Of a stretch of DNA of 64,000 bases, positions 48,168 through 57,153 are shown in pieces. Each line of letters starts with the position of its first letter. Within the stretch, counting starts at the first letter, position 1. A program made the translations under genes and the position numbers. Location of the stretch: the NCBI RefSeq assembly GCF_001411805.1, contig NZ_CP007213.1, positions 2,046,001 through 2,110,000 on the forward strand, in the 5' to 3' direction. Under the pieces are notes generated by a model. It saw nothing but the letters and a program-made list of their open reading frames with translations, was not told the origin of the DNA and searched no databases. Source of the DNA: Burkholderia plantarii (GTDB taxonomy: Bacteria; Pseudomonadota; Gammaproteobacteria; Burkholderiales; Burkholderiaceae).

Positions 48168-49100
48168 TCAGCGCCGGAAGTCGACCACGCTCTTGCCCCG
48201 GTGCGCCGAGACGCGGTGGCGCTCGATCGCCCCGGCCAGCTGGTCCGGCGCCACCACCTCGGTCACGCGCGACACCAGCCGCCCTCGCGCGACGTCCGCG
48301 ATGATCCGTTCGAGCCGTTCGGCATCGGGCGTCACCATGAACCAGAGCCCGCGACGCCCCGCCGGCGTGCGCGCGACGATCTCCGGCGAGGTCGTGCCGA
48401 CCACGCAGCCCCCCGGCGCCAGCACCTGCCACGAGCGCTCCAGCGCCTCGCCGCCGACGTAGTCGAGCACCAGGTCGACGTCGGCCACCTCCGCCTCGAA
48501 ACGCTGCGTCTCGTAGTCGATCACCTGATCGGCGCCGAGCGCGCGCACCTCGTCCGCGTAGCGCCCACGCACGGTCGCGATCACGAACGCGCCGGCCTGC
48601 TTCGCGAACTGCACCGCGAAGCCGCCCAGGCCGCCCGCCGCGCCGTGGATCAGCACGCGCGCGCCCGGCGCGAGCGGCCCGGCCGCGTGCAGGCTCTGCC
48701 AGGCCGACATCGCGGCCACCGGCAACGCGGCGGCCTGCACCTCGTCGAACCCGTCGGGTACGCGCGCCAGCTTCGCCGCGTCCACCGCCACGTAGTCCGC
48801 GTAGGCGCCGACGCGGCCCAGGCCGCCCGCCACGCGATCGCCGCGCGCGAAGCGCGTCACGCCCGCGCCCACCGCCTCCACCACGCCGGCCAGCTCGATG
48901 CCGAGCACGGTCGGCAGCGCCAGCGGAAACGCGTCGCGCACGTAGCCTTCGCGGATCTTCCAGTCGAGGCCGTTGATGCCGGCCGCGGCGACGCGCACCA
49001 GCACCTCGCCCGGCGCGGGCGCCGGCTTCGCGACGGTGTCGAGCCGCGTGTTCGATGCATCGCCATAGCCGTTCAGCACGAGGGCACGGTTGGAATTCAT
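48168..49100 (-). CDS. zinc-free quinone oxidoreductase (MDR superfamily)
   Basis: A 310-residue NADPH oxidoreductase of the QOR branch: an N-terminal GroES-like domain (GEVLVRVAAAGINGLDWKIREG) and a nucleotide domain with VLIHGAAGGLGGFAVQFAKQAG. It lacks the cysteine cluster of zinc alcohol dehydrogenases. It probably reduces quinones or activated alkenes. It is divergent from a LysR gene 103 bases away, the usual arrangement for a stress-inducible oxidoreductase under that regulator's control. Confidence 0.93.
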   Translation of the reverse strand: MNSNRALVLNGYGDASNTRLDTVAKPAPAPGEVLVRVAAAGINGLDWKIREGYVRDAFPLALPTVLGIELAGVVEAVGAGVTRFARGDRVAGGLGRVGAYADYVAVDAAKLARVPDGFDEVQAAALPVAAMSAWQSLHAAGPLAPGARVLIHGAAGGLGGFAVQFAKQAGAFVIATVRGRYADEVRALGADQVIDYETQRFEAEVADVDLVLDYVGGEALERSWQVLAPGGCVVGTTSPEIVARTPAGRRGLWFMVTPDAERLERIIADVARGRLVSRVTEVVAPDQLAGAIERHRVSAHRGKSVVDFRR

Positions 49101-49203
49101 GAGGTTGCTCCTTCGATGTCAGGGGAGCCCTCACGATAGGCCGTATCGAATCGGAAACACAGCCGCTACAATTCGAACGCCCTGTCTCGAAAATGGAACG
49201 AAA

Positions 49204-50091
49204 ATGGACCTGAACGCGCTGGCCGATTTCAATCTGGTTGCCGCGCACGGCGGCTACGGCCGGGCGAGCCGCGCGAGCGGCCGGTCGAAGGCGACGCTGT
49301 CGCGCCGCGTGGCGGAACTCGAGCGCGCGATGGGCGTGCGGCTGCTCGAGCGCGGCGCGCGGGGGCTGGTGCTGACCGAGGCGGGCGAGCTGCTGGCCGC
49401 GCGCACCGAGGGGCCGATGCACGAGGTGGCCGACGCCGTGGCCGCCGCGCGCGAGGGGCTCGCCGCGCCGCGCGGGCTGTTGCGGATCGCCGCGCCGCTG
49501 CTGTTCTCACAGATCGCGCTCGGGCGGCTCGCGGCCGGCTTCGCGGCCGCCTACCCGGAGGTGCGGATCGAGGCCGTGGCCGAGGACCGCGTGGTCGACC
49601 TGATCGAGGAGCGCTTCGACGTGGCGATCCGCCCGAACCCGCGCGCCGATTCGAACCTGGTCGGCCGCTGTTTCGTGCGCGACCGGATGGTGGTGGTGGC
49701 CGCGCCGTCGGTCGCGAGACCCGTGGCGGCGGATGGCGACGGCGCCGCGCCGGTGGCCGTGCCGGCCGTGGTGATGGCCACCCGCGAGGGCGAGACCTGG
49801 CGCCTCGACGCGGGCCGGCTCGTGATCGAACCGGTGCCGCGGCTGCGGCTGTCGTCGCTGCTGATGGTGCGCGACGCGGCCATCGCCGGCGCCGGCGTCG
49901 CGCTGCTGCCGCGCTCGATCGTGGCCGCCGCGCTCGCCGCCCGGCAACTCGTGGAATGGGGCGCGCACGGCGCCGAGGTCGAGCTGTGGGTGCTGCACAC
50001 CTCGCGCCGGCTGCCGAGCCCGAAGGTGCGCGCGTTCGTCGAATTCGTCTGCGCGCGGTTCCCCGACGGTGCCCTGCTGACCGACGCGTGA
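49204..50091 (+). CDS. LysR-family transcriptional regulator
   Basis: Start set at 49204 (MDLNALADF). The 295-residue protein has a LysR winged helix (LADFNLVAAHGGYGRASRAS, then GRSKATLSRRVAELE) of the AaeR/DhcR-like branch that acts on its divergent neighbour, and an effector domain with the EERFDVAIRPNPR segment typical of that branch. It most probably controls the quinone oxidoreductase gene across the 103-base gap. The inducer is likely to be an electrophile or quinone, by analogy only. Confidence 0.93.
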   Translation: MDLNALADFNLVAAHGGYGRASRASGRSKATLSRRVAELERAMGVRLLERGARGLVLTEAGELLAARTEGPMHEVADAVAAAREGLAAPRGLLRIAAPLLFSQIALGRLAAGFAAAYPEVRIEAVAEDRVVDLIEERFDVAIRPNPRADSNLVGRCFVRDRMVVVAAPSVARPVAADGDGAAPVAVPAVVMATREGETWRLDAGRLVIEPVPRLRLSSLLMVRDAAIAGAGVALLPRSIVAAALAARQLVEWGAHGAEVELWVLHTSRRLPSPKVRAFVEFVCARFPDGALLTDA

Positions 50092-50113
50092 CGCGGCGCG
50101 GGCACCGCCGTGC

Positions 50114-50833
50114 TCAGACCGCGGCGGCCGGCAGGTCCGCCGCTTCCGGCGCCGCGGTGCGCCGGCGCACGAACCACGCCATCGCGATCCGGTCCAGCGC
50201 CGAACACAGCACCAGATACAGCAGCGCGACGAACAGGAACACCGGGATCGGATACACCATCAGCCGGTTGTTGACCTGGGTGGCCACGAACGAGAGTTCG
50301 TTGACGCCGACGATATAGGCGAGCGAGGTGTCCTTCACCAGCGACACCCACTGGTTGACGAACGACGGCGCCATGATCCGCACCGCCTGCGGCAGCACCA
50401 CCTCGCGCAGCGTCTGCCAGCGCGTGAGCCCGAGCGAGAGCCCCGCCTGCCACTGCGCGTCGCCCACCGCCGCGATGCCGGCCTGCACCGAATGCGCGAG
50501 ATAGGCGCCGCCGATCAGCGACAGCGCGCAGACCACCGCCACCAGCCCCGGCACGTCCACGTCGAACAGGATCGGCAGCAGGAAATACGTCCAGAAGATC
50601 AGCATCAGCACCGGAATCGCGCGAAAGAAGCCGATCACCACCAGCAGCGCCACGCGCGTGGCGCGGCCCGCCATCGCCAGCGCCACGCCGGCCGCGAAGC
50701 CGATCACGCCCGAGGCCAGCGCCGAGGCCACCGCCAGCACCAGCGTCAGCGCCGCGCCGCCGAGCGGGCCGTCCGGAAACGCACCGATCAGCAGATAGCG
50801 CAGGTTGCCCGCGAACACGTCCCACGGCATCAT
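50114..50833 (-). CDS. polar amino-acid ABC permease (GltK/HisM-type)
   Basis: A 239-residue permease with about five hydrophobic segments and the family 3 EAA-loop region WQAGLSLGLTRWQTLREVVLPQA. Tandem ATGs (50833 and 50830) start it, the first overlapping the stop of the preceding permease as ATGA. It forms the membrane channel with that permease and receives solute from the binding protein at the head of the operon. No ATPase gene follows within the window: the next gene downstream on the left is a convergent LysR. Confidence 0.92.
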   Translation of the reverse strand: MMPWDVFAGNLRYLLIGAFPDGPLGGAALTLVLAVASALASGVIGFAAGVALAMAGRATRVALLVVIGFFRAIPVLMLIFWTYFLLPILFDVDVPGLVAVVCALSLIGGAYLAHSVQAGIAAVGDAQWQAGLSLGLTRWQTLREVVLPQAVRIMAPSFVNQWVSLVKDTSLAYIVGVNELSFVATQVNNRLMVYPIPVFLFVALLYLVLCSALDRIAMAWFVRRRTAAPEAADLPAAAV

Positions 50834-51561
50834 CGGCGCGCTCCCTGGCCGGCCGCGCCGGCATGGCGCACCGCGTGCAGCGCGGCCTCGATCACCGCGA
50901 TCGCCGCGATGTAGAGCACCGTGGCCACGCCGAACGCCTCGAAGGTGCGGAACGATTCCGTCTCCACCTGCCGCGACGCATAGGACAGCTCGGCCAGGCC
51001 GATCGCCATCGTCAGCGAGGAATTCTTCACGAGGTTCATGTACTGGCCGAACAGCGGCGGCAGCGCGATCCGCACCGCCTGCGGCAGCACGATATGGCGA
51101 AACGCCTGCAGGCGCGTGAGGCCGAGCGCGGCCCCGGCCTGCCATTGGCCCTCGCGCACGCCGGCGATGCCGGCCTCGAACTCGCCCGCGATGAACGCGG
51201 CCGAGTAGCAGGTCAGGCCGAGCCAGCCCGCCACGAACTCGAACGACGGCCAGTGCAGCGCGCCCAGCAGCGTGGTTGCCACGTGCGGTGCGTTGAGCCA
51301 GCCGATCGCCGCGTCGGGCAGCAGCGTGGCCGCGCCGAAGTACCAGAAAAACAGTTGCACGAGCAACGGGGTGTTGCGAAACGCGCCGATGTAGGCGCGC
51401 ACCAGGAAACGGGCCGCGCGCCAGCGGGAGCGGCCGGCGAGCGCGAGCGAAACGCCCGCGAACGTCGACGACACCGCCGCGGCGAGCGTAAGCCCGATGG
51501 TCACGCCGAATCCCTGCCAGAGCCACAGCAGGTATTTCGGCGCCAGGAAGCTGTCGATCAT
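50830..51561 (-). CDS. polar amino-acid ABC permease (GltJ/HisQ-type)
   Basis: A 243-residue permease with about five hydrophobic segments and the EAA-loop region WQAGAALGLTRLQAFRHIVLPQA. FRNTPLLVQLFFWYF in the first third is the hallmark of this permease class. It pairs with the next permease gene (start-stop overlap) and follows the binding-protein gene by 26 bases. As in the partner gene, no ATPase is encoded nearby, so energy must come from an ATPase encoded elsewhere. Confidence 0.92.
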   Translation of the reverse strand: MIDSFLAPKYLLWLWQGFGVTIGLTLAAAVSSTFAGVSLALAGRSRWRAARFLVRAYIGAFRNTPLLVQLFFWYFGAATLLPDAAIGWLNAPHVATTLLGALHWPSFEFVAGWLGLTCYSAAFIAGEFEAGIAGVREGQWQAGAALGLTRLQAFRHIVLPQAVRIALPPLFGQYMNLVKNSSLTMAIGLAELSYASRQVETESFRTFEAFGVATVLYIAAIAVIEAALHAVRHAGAAGQGARR

Positions 51562-51587
51562 CGTGTGAAGCCGATGGCGCGCGCCGC

Positions 51588-52409
51588 TCAGGTCTTGTCG
51601 CCGATCTTGAAGGTCCGCGTGAGCGGCGTCTTGGTGGTCGGCCCGAACCAGCGGTTGTAGATCGTGGTGGCCGTGCCGTTCGCCTCCAGCCCCTTCAGCG
51701 TGTCGTTGACGAACGACACCAGGCGCGGCTCGCCCTTCGGAATGCCCACGCCCATGTAGTCATTGGTGATCGTGAACGGCGGGATCTCGTACTTCTGCTT
51801 GTCGGGCACGTTGGCGAGCAGGCCGACCAGCTTCGGACCGTCCTGCGTGATCGCCTGCACGTTGCCGGCGCGCAGCGCGGCGAACGCGAACGGCGTGTCG
51901 TCATAGGCCACGATGGTCGCCTTCGGGAACTGCTCGCGCACCGCGATCTCGTTGGTGGTGCCCTTGTCGGCACCGATCCGGAAGCCGTTGAGCTGGTCCT
52001 TCGAGGTCAGCACGCCCTTCTTCGCGAGGAACTGCTGGCCCGACGAGAAATACGGAATGCTGAAATCGACCTGCTTGGCGCGCTCGTCGGTGATCGTGAA
52101 GTTCGCGAGCACGAGGTCGACCTTCTTCGAGGTCAGGAACGGAATCCGGTTCGCCGGATTGGTCGACTGCAGTTCGAGCTTGACGCCGAGCTTGTCGGCC
52201 AGCGCCTTCGCGTAATCGACGTCGAGGCCCACCGTGTGGTTGGTGGCCGGATCGACGAAGCCGAACGGCGGGTTGCTGTCGAAGGTGGCCACGCGCAGCA
52301 CGCCGGCCTTCTTGATGTCGTCGAGGCGATCGGCGTGGGCGAGCGCGGGGAACAGCGCGGTGAAGCTGGCAAGCGTGGCGAGCGAGGCGGCGAGCAAAGT
52401 CTTTTTCAT
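51588..52409 (-). CDS. polar amino-acid periplasmic binding protein (glutamate/aspartate-type family 3)
   Basis: A 273-residue protein with a signal peptide (about residues 1-26, cut at AHA-DRL) and the family 3 binding fold: KAGVLRVATFDSNPPFGFVD, GLDVDYAKALADKLG, LVLANFTITDERAKQVDFS and the hinge segment IGADKGTTNEIAV. It captures an amino acid for the two permeases that follow. Similar proteins bind glutamate, aspartate, arginine or cystine; the exact ligand is not evident. It is the first gene of the operon. Confidence 0.93.
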   Translation of the reverse strand: MKKTLLAASLATLASFTALFPALAHADRLDDIKKAGVLRVATFDSNPPFGFVDPATNHTVGLDVDYAKALADKLGVKLELQSTNPANRIPFLTSKKVDLVLANFTITDERAKQVDFSIPYFSSGQQFLAKKGVLTSKDQLNGFRIGADKGTTNEIAVREQFPKATIVAYDDTPFAFAALRAGNVQAITQDGPKLVGLLANVPDKQKYEIPPFTITNDYMGVGIPKGEPRLVSFVNDTLKGLEANGTATTIYNRWFGPTTKTPLTRTFKIGDKT

Positions 52410-52573
52410 TGGAGATTCCGTAGGCAGTGGTCATGCCGGGCCAGGATCGAGCCGATCGTGCCGACCCGGTGGCGCGCCACGTTAGCATCGGCCGGCGCCA
52501 AACCTAAGCGAGGAATTCTCCTGAATAAAGCAGTAAACGTGATAACGATGCACGCCTGCCGCGTGGCGCGCGC

Positions 52574-54364
52574 TTAATCCGCCGACGCGCGCGTCTGCGC
52601 CTGCCACATCGCGCGATAACGGCCGTCCGTGCCCATCAGTTCATGACGGCTTCCCTGCTGCACCAGCCGTCCGTCTTCGATCACGAGAATCCGGTCGGCC
52701 CCGACGATCGTCGAGAGCCGATGCGCGATCACCACCACGGTCCGGTCGCGCACCAGCATGTCGATCGCGTGCTGGACCGCCAGTTCGCTTTCCACGTCGA
52801 GCGCGGAGGTGGGCTCGTCGAGGATCACGATCGGCGCGTCCTTCAGCAGCGCCCGTGCGATCGAGATGCGTTGCCGCTCCCCGCCCGACAGCCGGCCGCC
52901 GATCTCGCCGAGCCGCGTCTGCCAGCCCTGCGGCAGACGCTCGATGAACTCGTCGCACCGTGCCGCGCGTGCCGCCGCCAGCACCTCGTCGTCGGACGCA
53001 CCAGGGCGCGCCATGCGGATATTGGCCAACGCCGTATCGTCGAACAGGTAGACGTCCTGGAACACCACCGAAATCAACGCATTCAAGGCCGGCTCCGGGA
53101 TCTCGCGCAGATCCACGCCACCGATCCGGATCGCGCCGCGCTGCGGATCGGCATGCCGCAACAGCAGGCGCACGAGCGTCGATTTCCCGCAGCCGGACGG
53201 CCCGACCAGCGCCGTCATCCCGTACATTGGCAGCCTCGCGTCGAAATCGACGATCGCCGGCTTCGTCGCCTGCGCGTACTGGAAACTCACGCCCTCGAAG
53301 CACAGATCGAAGCGGGTCGGCACCCGCGCCGGCGTGCGTTGCGCCAGCGGTTCGATCGCGCCCAGCGCCTCGATCCGCACCAGCGCCGCCTCGATCATCT
53401 CGATGATGGTCGAGTAGCCGATCAGCGTGGCCATCGGCTCGCTGAAGCGCGCCACGATCACCGTGACCGCCGCGACCACCGAAAGCGAGAGGGTCCCCAT
53501 CACGACCCACGTCACGCCCGCCACCACCACGATCTGCAAGCCGAGTTCGACCACGCTCGCCACCGCCAGATCGGGCTTGGCGCCTTGGCGCAGCGTGGCG
53601 AGCTGGACGTCGTGTACGCGCTGGAACACCTCGTCGAGCCGCTGCGCCCGGTCCGCGTCGCAGCAGGCCGCGCGCAGCACCGGCAGCCCCTGGACGAACT
53701 CCACCACCTGCGCGTTCAGCAGCCGGTGCGCGTCGGCCAGCGCCTGGGTGCCGCCGCCAAGCGACGGCCGCCGCCAGCGATAGATCGGCACGATCGCCGG
53801 AAACACCAGCAGCAGGATCAGCCCGATGCGCCAGTCGAACCACAGCGCGGCCAGCGCCACCACGCACGGCGTGACGGTCGCCACCAGGATCAGGTTGGCG
53901 ATCGCGATCGCGTAGTTGAGGTTCTCGTCGACGCTGCCGAGCAACAGCGCGTTCAGTTCGCCGGAGCGCTTCGCCTGCAGCGCTTCCAGCGGCATCCGGC
54001 GCAGCTGTTCGCCGAGCCTCATGCGCAACGCGTGCGTGGTGAGCGCCAGGCGGCCGTTGTATTCGAACCCTTGCGCGTACCAGCGCACCACGGTCACGAA
54101 GATCGTCAGTGCCGTCATCGCGCCGAGCCAGCCGAGCGCCACCGCGCTCGGCCGCCGTGCCAGCAGCGCGCCGAACAGCGGAAACAGACAGGCGAACGCA
54201 AGCCCCTGTGCGAACGCGGCCGCGACGAGCCCCAGCACGCTGCGGTGCAGGGCCGGCGCGTAGCGGCCCGAGCTGCGCAGCAGGCGGCGATAGGTTCCAT
54301 ACCAGGAAGTCGGGCGCCGCTGCGGCTGGCCGGCATCGGTATCGTGCCTCGTGCCCGCGCTCAT
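52574..54364 (-). CDS. ABC transporter with fused membrane and ATPase domains (YbtQ/PchI-like)
   Basis: Start set at 54364 (MSAGTRHD), overlapping the stop of the partner ABC gene as ATGA. The 596-residue half-transporter has a six-segment membrane domain (about residues 40-320) and an ATPase with Walker A GPSGCGKST, signature LSGGERQR and Walker B VILDEPTSALD. Paired with the next gene it should form a heterodimer like YbtPQ, which takes iron-yersiniabactin across the inner membrane, or PchHI, which serves pyochelin. It is the last of a four-gene minus-strand set with a receptor and a methyltransferase. Confidence 0.9.
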   Translation of the reverse strand: MSAGTRHDTDAGQPQRRPTSWYGTYRRLLRSSGRYAPALHRSVLGLVAAAFAQGLAFACLFPLFGALLARRPSAVALGWLGAMTALTIFVTVVRWYAQGFEYNGRLALTTHALRMRLGEQLRRMPLEALQAKRSGELNALLLGSVDENLNYAIAIANLILVATVTPCVVALAALWFDWRIGLILLLVFPAIVPIYRWRRPSLGGGTQALADAHRLLNAQVVEFVQGLPVLRAACCDADRAQRLDEVFQRVHDVQLATLRQGAKPDLAVASVVELGLQIVVVAGVTWVVMGTLSLSVVAAVTVIVARFSEPMATLIGYSTIIEMIEAALVRIEALGAIEPLAQRTPARVPTRFDLCFEGVSFQYAQATKPAIVDFDARLPMYGMTALVGPSGCGKSTLVRLLLRHADPQRGAIRIGGVDLREIPEPALNALISVVFQDVYLFDDTALANIRMARPGASDDEVLAAARAARCDEFIERLPQGWQTRLGEIGGRLSGGERQRISIARALLKDAPIVILDEPTSALDVESELAVQHAIDMLVRDRTVVVIAHRLSTIVGADRILVIEDGRLVQQGSRHELMGTDGRYRAMWQAQTRASAD

Positions 54365-56217
54365 CGTGTCCCCTCCTCTGCCTGCCGGGCCGCTCCGGCC
54401 GCCGCCTCGCCGCGCAGCGCCCAACGATGCACGCGCTCGTGGTCCTCCCATAGTTGCGCATAGCGGCCGTGCCGTGCCAGCAATGCGTCGTGCCGCCCCT
54501 GCTCCACGAGCCGGCCGCCCTCGAACACGAGAATCTGTTCGGCGTCGCGGATCGCCGCGAGCCGGTGTGCGATCGTGACGACGGTCTTGCCGTGCATCAG
54601 CTGCGTCAGCGCCTCGATCAGCTTCATTTCGTTCTCGGCGTCCGCGAACGCGGTGGCTTCGTCGAGCACGAGTATCGGCCGATTCTGCAGGATCGCGCGC
54701 GCGATGGTGATGCGCTGGCGCTGTCCGCCCGACAGAAACGTGCCGCGCTCGCCGGCCAGCGACGCGTATCCGTCCGGCAGCGCCATGATGAAATCGTGCG
54801 CGCGCGCCGCCACGGCCGCCGCGATCACCTCGTCCATCGTGCTGTCGGGCGAGCCGAGCCGGATATTGTTCGCGATCGTATCGGCGAACAGGAACGTCTC
54901 CTGAAACACGAACGACACCTGCGACATCAGCGTGTCGGACGCCAGCTCGCGCACGTCCACGCCACCCACCAGCACGCGCCCAGTATCGACGTCGCGCAGG
55001 CGCGGGATGAGCCGCGCCACCGTCGTCTTGCCCGCTCCGGACGAGCCGACCAGCGCGGTGGTGGTGCCGGGCTCGACCCGAAAGCTCACGTCGTCCAGCG
55101 CCGGCGCACCGGCGCCGGCACCGCTGCTGTCGTCATCGCGGCCATAGCGAAACCCAACCCGCTCGAACCGCACGCTCGCGTCGCCGGGCAGGCGTGCCTG
55201 CTGCGGCACCGTCATCACGGGCAGCGCCATGATCTGCTGGATCCGCGCCACACTGAGCTTGGCCTTGTCCACCATGTGGTTGAGCGCCATCATCGGCGTC
55301 ACGGCCTCGGCGATGCCGGTGCCGACCAGCAGCGCCCCCACCCAGGTCGCGAAGTCCACCGCATCGTGAACCATCAGCGCCAACCCGATCCACAACAGTG
55401 CCAGCAGGGTCGGCAGCGGATTGAGCACCGCGAGCGAGAAGCGCGCGCCGAAGCCGGCCTGCCGATACCAGCGCGTCAGCACGTCGAGATAGGCATCCAG
55501 TGCATGCTGATAGCGGCCGAACGTCGAATAGCCGGCATCGAAGGTGCGCACCACCGGCATGGCCTGCACGAACTCGATGACGGCCGTGCTGACGCGCTCG
55601 CGCGCGGCGTTGTACAGACGGCTCATCTCGACCGAATTGCGGATCGCCAGCGCCAGCACGGCGAACCCCGTGCCGAGCACGGCCACCACGCCGAGCGCGA
55701 AGCGCCAGTCGAGCCAGATCAGCGCCAGAAACATGACGGCCGGGCCGAAGAAGGCTCGCGCGCAGAACGGCGTGCTGTCCGCCACGAACACATGCAGCGC
55801 CTTCACGTCGTCATGCACGACCTTGGACAGCGCACCCGCGCCGATCTCCTCCAGCGTGCCGAGCGGGACGCGGGTCAGATGCGCGACCAGCGCGCGACGC
55901 AGGATCAGTTCGAGCCGGAACGCGGCCCGGTGCGACTGGCCGAACGCGGCGAGCCGAGCGAGATAACTGCCGATCAGGCACACGATCGCGGCCGCGACCG
56001 GATCCAGCGGCCAGACCTCGGGCGCGGCGTCGAGGCGGCGGAACGTCCAGGCCAACGACAGCAGAAACCCCAGCCCGAGCAGCGCCGCGAGCGCCGCCAG
56101 CCCCATCGCGAAGCCGATCTGCCCGCGCACCGGCCGCATGATGCTCCAGGGGCCCTGGCGTGGCGCTTCGCCCGCCTCGGTGGGCGGAACCGCATTTCGC
56201 TGCGACGAACTTGGCAT
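54361..56217 (-). CDS. ABC transporter with fused membrane and ATPase domains (YbtP/PchH-like)
   Basis: Start set at 56217 (MPSSSQRN) because GGGAG precedes it; an in-frame ATG at 56229 is possible. The 618-residue half-transporter has an N-terminal cytoplasmic tail, six membrane segments and an ATPase with Walker A GSSGAGKTT, signature LSGGQRQR and Walker B LVLDEATAFAD. It pairs with the following ABC gene. A short insert rich in Asp, Ser and Gly (DDDSSGAGAGAP) lies ahead of the ATPase core. The order with receptor and methyltransferase genes fits a yersiniabactin/pyochelin-type uptake set. Confidence 0.9.
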   Translation of the reverse strand: MPSSSQRNAVPPTEAGEAPRQGPWSIMRPVRGQIGFAMGLAALAALLGLGFLLSLAWTFRRLDAAPEVWPLDPVAAAIVCLIGSYLARLAAFGQSHRAAFRLELILRRALVAHLTRVPLGTLEEIGAGALSKVVHDDVKALHVFVADSTPFCARAFFGPAVMFLALIWLDWRFALGVVAVLGTGFAVLALAIRNSVEMSRLYNAARERVSTAVIEFVQAMPVVRTFDAGYSTFGRYQHALDAYLDVLTRWYRQAGFGARFSLAVLNPLPTLLALLWIGLALMVHDAVDFATWVGALLVGTGIAEAVTPMMALNHMVDKAKLSVARIQQIMALPVMTVPQQARLPGDASVRFERVGFRYGRDDDSSGAGAGAPALDDVSFRVEPGTTTALVGSSGAGKTTVARLIPRLRDVDTGRVLVGGVDVRELASDTLMSQVSFVFQETFLFADTIANNIRLGSPDSTMDEVIAAAVAARAHDFIMALPDGYASLAGERGTFLSGGQRQRITIARAILQNRPILVLDEATAFADAENEMKLIEALTQLMHGKTVVTIAHRLAAIRDAEQILVFEGGRLVEQGRHDALLARHGRYAQLWEDHERVHRWALRGEAAAGAARQAEEGTR

Positions 56218-56349
56218 GCTTGCTCCCATTGAACGTTTCCGTATAGACGATCGCGCGCCGGCCGCGATGCGGCTCGTCGCGATGGCCGCGGGCGAGTCGC
56301 GTGCGGCGCCGGTCCGCGCCCGGTGTCTCGCGAAGACCGGCTGGTTCCG

Positions 56350-57102
56350 CTAGGCCGCGCCGGCAGCCTTCGGACGCAACAACACCGCCGGCACCGGGCT
56401 GGCGTCGAGCCGCTGCGCCTGCAGCCCGGCCACGGCGGCTTCGTCGATCAGCCGGGTCAGCGCGAAGGCGTGCCAGTCGCGCTCGACCGTAAAGCGCCGC
56501 ACGAGATGCTCGCCGTCCCATTGCTCGTAACGCGTGGTCCAACGGACCCGGTCGTCGCCGGCCGGCGCCCCCGACAGCCAGACGTCGTAGCGATGCGCAC
56601 CGACTTCGGTACTGACGGCGCGCATCTCGTCGACCACCTGCGGCCTGTCCAGCGGCATCAGGTCGGCCAGCACCCGTGCGTCGGGCGCGAGACTGGCTGC
56701 AAGGCGCCGCCATAGCCGCGCACGAGCCGCCTCGTCCATGAAGCCGAGACAGCCGCACACCATCGCGAAATCGATCCGTGCCGGCAGCCTTGCGTCGTCG
56801 AAACCGACCGGCTGCACGCTCACGCGCCGGCGCAGCTCGGCGTCGGCGACGATGCGCGTCATCAGGCCGACCCGCATCGAGGCCGACGGCTCCACGGCGT
56901 GAATCCGCGCTGCCGGCAGCGCGGCGGCCAGCAGCGGCAGATACGGCCCGGTGCCGGTCCCGATATCGAGCACGACCTCGGCGTCGCGCACCTGCTCGAG
57001 CGTGGCGGCCAGCGACGCGCGCCGCGCCTGCCAATGCGTCTCGCTCAACAGGTCGTACAGTTCGGCCGATTGGACATAGGGGTCCGCTTCCCTCATCGCC
57101 AT
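56350..57102 (-). CDS. class I SAM-dependent methyltransferase in the siderophore locus
   Basis: A 250-residue methyltransferase with SAM motif I VVLDIGTGTGPYLPLL at about residues 43-58, the acidic residue at the end of strand 2 in IHAVEPSASM, and motif II region RIDFAMVCGCLGFMD. It lies 51 bases after the receptor gene and 132 bases ahead of the ABC pair, all in one direction, so it is probably induced with them by iron shortage. It may methylate the siderophore or an intermediate, or be a resistance-type tailoring enzyme. The substrate is not known. Confidence 0.85.
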   Translation of the reverse strand: MAMREADPYVQSAELYDLLSETHWQARRASLAATLEQVRDAEVVLDIGTGTGPYLPLLAAALPAARIHAVEPSASMRVGLMTRIVADAELRRRVSVQPVGFDDARLPARIDFAMVCGCLGFMDEAARARLWRRLAASLAPDARVLADLMPLDRPQVVDEMRAVSTEVGAHRYDVWLSGAPAGDDRVRWTTRYEQWDGEHLVRRFTVERDWHAFALTRLIDEAAVAGLQAQRLDASPVPAVLLRPKAAGAA

Positions 57103-57153
57103 CTCACGTTGCCCCTGGTTGGCGGGGCGGGCGCCGCCCGCCCCGCAGTGGAA

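Noticed and set aside
52643..54463. 606-codon frames opposite and alongside the first ABC gene
   Set aside because: They are His/Arg-rich or Gly/Arg-rich shadows of the ABC transporter frame, which has intact Walker motifs.
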